From positions 1 through 8,294 of the forward strand of contig JAIOSI010000189.1 of the NCBI GenBank assembly GCA_021107695.1: DNA of 8,294 nt, given 5' to 3'. The notes beneath the pieces are model-generated. The model did not search any database. It saw only the letters and a list, made by a program, of their open reading frames with translations, and was not told the origin of the DNA. The translations under genes were made by a program, and so were the position numbers. The stretch comes from a bacterium. GTDB taxonomy: Bacteria > RBG-13-66-14. Below are positions 4,921 to 8,294 of this stretch, piece after piece; positions within the stretch are counted from its first letter, which is position 1; each line of letters opens with the position of its first letter.

Positions 4921-5826
4921 ATGAAGTTCTTCGGATTATTGCTGATTGTTGGCTTACTGATGCTGGTCCTTGCTGGCTGCGACAATCCGGTCGGTTGGTA
5001 CGTCGAGGGCTACTCGTACATCGCTGCCGATGCCGACTGGAACGATACTGGCGAGGTAGCCTTTGTCCTCGATCGCTACCTGACTGGCTCAAATGGGCTG
5101 CCCGTCCCCATGCTCTGTTACCGGGCTGGTAATGAGGCTCCAGCAAAGCTGAGCGAAGAGTATTACGCCAGTCCCTTCTGGCTGACGGACGGGCGAATCC
5201 TCTCCATCGGTCGCTGGAGCATCGCCCATGTGGTTATCGACGACCCGCAAACCGGGGATAGTACGCTCTACGACTATTACGAGTACATGTACTTCTACGA
5301 CTGGAGCTTTGCCCCCGCTGAAGGGACGCTGGGAACACTCTACATCTCGGTGGCTGACTTCCGCACCGATCCCTACACACGGGGCATCTATCGCTTTGAC
5401 CCTGTTGCCGAAGAGCTAAACCTGGTAACGAGCTGGGATGCCGACAGTATCGCGGTGAGCGACGACGGCTCTTTGCTTTGGTGGTGCGAGAAGCTGAGTG
5501 ATGGCTACAGCTACGGACTCCTCGACCTCAATACGCTGGAGGAAAAGAACTTTGCCCCAACAGGGGGAGTTTCCCAGATGATTGACTCGGCTCCCGGCGA
5601 AGAGTACCTTCTCTATCAGAATGAAGCTGGCGAGTACGCACTCCTGGATGCTGGTGGAGTCGCCATTCCTCTCGATCTTCCCGGAGAAGGTAACGATCCT
5701 GTTCGCTTCGACAGTTTCGGTCGGATCATCTTTAATCAGGACAGCGACCTCTGGGCATTTGACCCCGCCAGCGGAGAGAGCAACCTCGTATTAGAGCTGG
5801 ACGAAAGTATTCCAGGTAATGATTAA
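4921..5826 (+). CDS. Lipoprotein with TolB/WD40-like beta-propeller
   Basis: This 301-residue exported lipoprotein is probably anchored in the envelope by Cys20. The N-terminus is a lipoprotein signal (MKFFGLLLIVGLLMLVLAGC) with lipobox LAGC at 17-20. Asp21 follows the lipidated Cys; in enterobacteria that residue favours inner-membrane retention, and whether this holds here is unknown. The rest is built of short beta-strand units of the propeller type, with DG or SG turns before hydrophobic strands: TDGRILSIGRW (89-99), SDDGSLLWWCE (180-190), SFGRIIFNQDSDLWAFDP (265-282). Tyr and Trp are abundant at 117-128. There is no catalytic motif. An SD-like CAGGA (4914-4918) precedes ATG 4921. The gene is followed after 42 bases by a second propeller lipoprotein. 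A binding or scaffold role is inferred; the ligand is unknown. Confidence 0.78.
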   Translation: MKFFGLLLIVGLLMLVLAGCDNPVGWYVEGYSYIAADADWNDTGEVAFVLDRYLTGSNGLPVPMLCYRAGNEAPAKLSEEYYASPFWLTDGRILSIGRWSIAHVVIDDPQTGDSTLYDYYEYMYFYDWSFAPAEGTLGTLYISVADFRTDPYTRGIYRFDPVAEELNLVTSWDADSIAVSDDGSLLWWCEKLSDGYSYGLLDLNTLEEKNFAPTGGVSQMIDSAPGEEYLLYQNEAGEYALLDAGGVAIPLDLPGEGNDPVRFDSFGRIIFNQDSDLWAFDPASGESNLVLELDESIPGND

Positions 5827-5836
5827 TCCTGCCCTA

Positions 5837-5845
5837 TGCTACAAT
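5837..5845 (+). promoter_or_regulatory. Possible extended -10 promoter before the 5869 lipoprotein gene
   Basis: TGCTACAAT (5837-5845) is an extended -10 box in the 42-base gap between the two lipoprotein genes. No -35 box is visible, and the predicted start near 5852 falls just at the AGGAGG ribosome binding site (5853-5858). It could supply extra transcription of the 5869 and 7078 genes. Confidence 0.35.
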
Positions 5846-5868
5846 AGCGGCGAGGAGGATTTTTAACG

Positions 5869-7017
5869 ATGCGCATTCTTCTGTCAGCTCTGTTGGTAAC
5901 GGTTGCTATCTTCTCCGTCAGCTGTGTAGAGATTACCTACCCAGATACATCGGAGTCCTACACAGCTGTGAGCGGCTTTGAGATGAACATCCGCATTCCT
6001 GGCAGACCGATCGACAGCGACTATGCCATTGGCACAGCGGAGTGGTACTTCTGGTATCCCTATTCGGTTTGCCTCGATGATTCCGGCAACCTGATGGTCG
6101 CTAACATCCGCGGTGGTTACATCGAGCGGTTCGACATTTCCGCGCCGGAGTCTCCGGTTTGGGTTGAGTCCTGGAAGTGGCCGCGCGGTAAAAGCTCGCC
6201 CACCTATCCCCTCCACATCGCCTGGGACGGCAACGACCTCATCGTCTCGGAATCTCTCGATGAGGGTAACAGTGTCGAAGGACACCAGGTCGTGCGAGTT
6301 AGTCTGCCGGAAACCTCTCATGGGTTATTCTCCGATGATCCGATAAAGAGGAATAGTATTACCGATGAAAATAGTGCCGATGATGACATTATTCAGCAAT
6401 ACTTCCAGCATGAAGATGCTCAACCCGGCGGTGTGGATGTTTCACCAGAAGGCAACATCGTCTTCATAGATACCGACAACTGCGGCATCTACAGCTACCC
6501 GCAAGCGGGAGGGGATCCCCTCGCCTTTGGCGGTGGAGAGGGAGAGGACTCCGGCTTCTTCCGGGTTCCCATCGGACTGTCTGTTGATAGTAACGGGCGA
6601 ACAATCGTCGCTGACACCTGGAATCATCGGATCCAAATCTTTAGCCTGATTGAAGACACTGATGACGAAGACGAATATACTTACCCGTATAAGTTTAAGT
6701 TTGAGGATGCCATTGGTGGTCTGGGAGGCAATAACGGCGAACTTTCCGCGCCGTACAGCACCACAACCGACGCCGAGGGAAACATCTACGTTGCCGACAC
6801 CCGCAATGCCCGTGTGCAGCAGTACGATGCCGCGGGTGAGCTTCTGGCGATAATCTATGGCGATGGATACTGGAGACTCCGCGCTCCGCTGGACTTAGTC
6901 GTAACGCCGGAGGGCGACCTTTGGGTGGTTGATGCGTATATCTGGTACGAGCCTTGGGATGATGAACCCTCCTATCCCGAAGAGTTCGCCCGCCTGATCC
7001 TCTTCCGTAAGAACTAG
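5869..7017 (+). CDS. NHL-repeat beta-propeller lipoprotein
   Basis: This 382-residue exported lipoprotein has a signal peptide ending in the lipobox-like SVSC, with the lipidated residue at Cys19. NHL-type propeller blades can be read at about 63-89 (SVCLDDSGNLMVANIRGG), 186-210 (GVDVSPEGNIVFIDTDN), 233-259 (GLSVDSNGRTIVADTWNHRI), 294-320 (TDAEGNIYVADTRNARV) and 338-356 (DLVVTPEGDLWVVDA). Two acidic low-complexity stretches interrupt the blades, at about 152-175 and 262-269 (EDTDDEDE). AGGAGG (5853-5858) precedes ATG 5869 by ten bases. NHL propellers usually bind proteins, sugars or nucleic acids, and some are lyases; no catalytic residues are identifiable here. The gene follows another propeller lipoprotein and precedes an epimerase by 60 bases, with no terminator between them. 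A cell-envelope binding role is inferred. Confidence 0.82.
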   Translation: MRILLSALLVTVAIFSVSCVEITYPDTSESYTAVSGFEMNIRIPGRPIDSDYAIGTAEWYFWYPYSVCLDDSGNLMVANIRGGYIERFDISAPESPVWVESWKWPRGKSSPTYPLHIAWDGNDLIVSESLDEGNSVEGHQVVRVSLPETSHGLFSDDPIKRNSITDENSADDDIIQQYFQHEDAQPGGVDVSPEGNIVFIDTDNCGIYSYPQAGGDPLAFGGGEGEDSGFFRVPIGLSVDSNGRTIVADTWNHRIQIFSLIEDTDDEDEYTYPYKFKFEDAIGGLGGNNGELSAPYSTTTDAEGNIYVADTRNARVQQYDAAGELLAIIYGDGYWRLRAPLDLVVTPEGDLWVVDAYIWYEPWDDEPSYPEEFARLILFRKN

Positions 7018-7077
7018 CTACTAAAATAGCAAACCGTTTACCTTTCTGTTACCGCAAACCAGCCTGCGAGAATATCT

Positions 7078-8001
7078 ATGAAAGCACTTATCACTGGCGG
7101 AGCCGGGTTTATCGGCAGCCACATCTGCGACCGCTTTGCCGCCGAGGGCTACGACGTCCATGTCGTTGATAACCTCTATTCCGGTAAACGAACAAACCTT
7201 GACCCTGCTTGGGAGTTCCACGAGATAGATGTCAGCACGCCAGAGCTGGCAAAGCTGTTTGCTGCGGTTAAGCCAGATCTGGTCATCCATGCAGCGGCGC
7301 AGATTCGCGCCCGTTCAACGGATTACCTCCTCGATACCCGCTACAACATCATCGGCTCAATCAACGTCTTTACTCTGGCGGCGGAATATGGAACGAAACG
7401 GATCGTCAACTTCTCCTCTGGCGGAGTGGTTTATGGCGAGCCAACCCGGCTTCCCTGCGATGAATCTCACCCTCTCGCTCCGCCCAGTTCCTACGGAATT
7501 AGCAAGCTCAGCGCGGAGCGTTATTTGAAGCTGATTAGCCGAACATCGAGGTTGGAGTATGCAACGATCCGTCCGGCAAATATCTATGGCCCCCGTCAGT
7601 CCGCCGATGGCGAAGCCGGGGTCTGCTCGATCTTCGCGGGAAAAATGCTCGACGGTGAGATTCCGGTTATTTACGGCGCGGGACACCACACGCGAGACTA
7701 TCTTTTTGTCAGCGACCTGGTTGACGCCGTCTGGCGGATGGCGATCGTTGATAAAGCAGCGGGAAAAACCTATAACGTCGGAACGGGTATCCAGACTGAT
7801 GTGCTTACGGTGCAGGGCGAGCTGGCTCGGATAACGGGCTACTCCGGCTTGGTGAAGCACGGTCAGGAGCCGGAGGAGATTTCCCACTCGGCACTGGACT
7901 ACAGCTTGATTAAAAATGAGCTGGGCTGGCAACCGCACTACGGCCTGGGCGAGGGACTGGGGAAACTGGTTGACTGGATAAAGTCGGGGAATGCCCGCTA
8001 G
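7078..8001 (+). CDS. NAD-dependent sugar-nucleotide epimerase (GalE-like extended SDR)
   Basis: This 307-residue cytosolic enzyme of the extended short-chain dehydrogenase family probably epimerises or dehydrates a nucleotide sugar for envelope polysaccharide. The Rossmann fold opens with GGAGFIGSH (7-15). Asp31 at the end of the second strand (VVDNLYSG) fits NAD over NADP. HAAAQ (71-75) is the usual loop. Ser113/Ser114 with Tyr139 and Lys143 (SYGISK) form the catalytic set. RPANIYGPRQ and HTRDYLFVSDLVDA are typical of UDP-glucose 4-epimerase-like members. The length suits the family. ATG 7078 has only a modest GAG (7068-7070) upstream, but the protein starts exactly where the family does. 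It lies 60 bases after the NHL lipoprotein gene with no terminator, so it may be the last gene of that operon. A TAAAAT (7022-7027) could be a -10 but lacks a clear -35. The substrate cannot be fixed, so I give no symbol. Confidence 0.9.
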   Translation: MKALITGGAGFIGSHICDRFAAEGYDVHVVDNLYSGKRTNLDPAWEFHEIDVSTPELAKLFAAVKPDLVIHAAAQIRARSTDYLLDTRYNIIGSINVFTLAAEYGTKRIVNFSSGGVVYGEPTRLPCDESHPLAPPSSYGISKLSAERYLKLISRTSRLEYATIRPANIYGPRQSADGEAGVCSIFAGKMLDGEIPVIYGAGHHTRDYLFVSDLVDAVWRMAIVDKAAGKTYNVGTGIQTDVLTVQGELARITGYSGLVKHGQEPEEISHSALDYSLIKNELGWQPHYGLGEGLGKLVDWIKSGNAR

Positions 8002-8045
8002 ACTGACTTGCTCAGAACCATTTTTTCCAAAACCACCAATATTAA

Positions 8046-8069
8046 AAAAGGCGGCTCATGCCGCCTTTT
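8046..8069. terminator. Bidirectional rho-independent terminator
   Basis: AAAAGGCGGC (8046-8055) pairs perfectly with GCCGCCTTTT (8060-8069) around TCAT. It has a T-run on the plus side and an A-run (8044-8049) that becomes a T-run on the minus strand. It ends both the epimerase gene and the convergent toxin gene, whose stop codon lies two bases to its right. Confidence 0.9.
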
Positions 8070-8071
8070 AC

Positions 8072-8294
8072 CTAAGCCTCTTCCTCAAGAAGTTTTTTAA
8101 GATACCTAATAAGAACAGGGATGTCATTTGTTACCGTACTCCACACAATCGCGTAGTCAATCAGATTATACGCGTGAATAAGTCTATCCCTCATCCCTTT
8201 CAGATCCCCCCACTCAATTTGCTGGTGTGAATTCTTGAAGTCTTTGTCCAACCGTTTTGTCGCTTCACCCATTACCTCTATTTCGTGAACTACA
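8072..8294 (-). CDS. hepT: HepT-like RNase toxin, 5' part beyond the window
   Basis: This is the C-terminal 73 residues of a HepT/DUF86 family protein, the RNase toxin of MntA-HepT (HEPN-MNT) toxin-antitoxin modules. The RX4HXY motif is visible as RDRLIHAY (35-42 of the visible part), the catalytic Arg and His plus the Tyr that MntA-type antitoxins AMPylate. Flanking features fit the family: EIEVMGEATKRL before it, VWSTVTNDIPVL after it, and a Leu/Lys/Glu-rich end. The frame stays open to the window edge with no stop, so the ATG at 8272 is internal (EVMGEA matches the family's usual EIIGEA) and the true start lies beyond 8294. About 40-60 residues are missing. The MntA-type nucleotidyltransferase usually sits directly upstream, so it is expected just outside. 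The stretch is visibly richer in A/T than its neighbours, consistent with transfer. It ends at the shared terminator. Confidence 0.85.
   Translation of the reverse strand, partial: VVHEIEVMGEATKRLDKDFKNSHQQIEWGDLKGMRDRLIHAYNLIDYAIVWSTVTNDIPVLIRYLKKLLEEEA

Noticed and set aside
1..8294. CRISPR array, tRNA or rRNA genes
   Set aside because: No evenly spaced direct repeats, tRNA-like cloverleaf or rRNA segments were seen on either strand by eye.

Overview
The window looks like part of the chromosome of an uncultivated diderm (Gram-negative-type) bacterium of moderate GC content. Three things point to a diderm: a signal-peptide protein with a CxxCH haem motif and a beta-barrel-like body ending in Phe, two lipobox lipoproteins carrying beta-propellers, and sigma70-like promoters. 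The protein style (NHL and TolB-like lipoproteins, a porin with an N-terminal haem site) recalls candidate-phylum genomes of the FCB type, but the sequence alone does not fix a taxon.

Layout, left to right. Positions 1-277 hold a GC-rich palindrome, a large imperfect inverted repeat and a strong extended -10 promoter. They precede a GAF-class III nucleotide cyclase gene (278-1384, +). A hairpin-rich gap with a second extended -10 promoter leads to a putative haem-binding outer-membrane barrel protein (1690-2742, +). Another hairpin-rich gap (2743-3000) precedes a small four-helix membrane protein of unknown function (3001-3420, +). A bidirectional terminator separates it from the convergent yebC-ruvC operon (3540-4753, -), whose two genes overlap by one base. 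A divergent intergenic region (4754-4920) carries a clear promoter for yebC-ruvC. After it come two tandem beta-propeller lipoproteins (4921-5826 and 5869-7017, +) and a GalE-like sugar-nucleotide epimerase (7078-8001, +), which end at a strong bidirectional terminator. The right edge holds the 3' part of a HepT-like RNase toxin gene (minus strand). It runs off the window, so its expected MntA-type partner is not visible.

Functionally the window is a mixture: cAMP-type signalling, a cell-surface redox or porin protein, recombination and translation housekeeping (RuvC, YebC), surface lipoproteins, envelope sugar metabolism, and the edge of a toxin-antitoxin module. No complete defence or biosynthetic system is visible. 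The most unusual features are the haem-barrel protein, the density of perfect hairpins between genes (including an inverted pair of one palindromic element bracketing the first two genes), and the tandem propeller lipoproteins.
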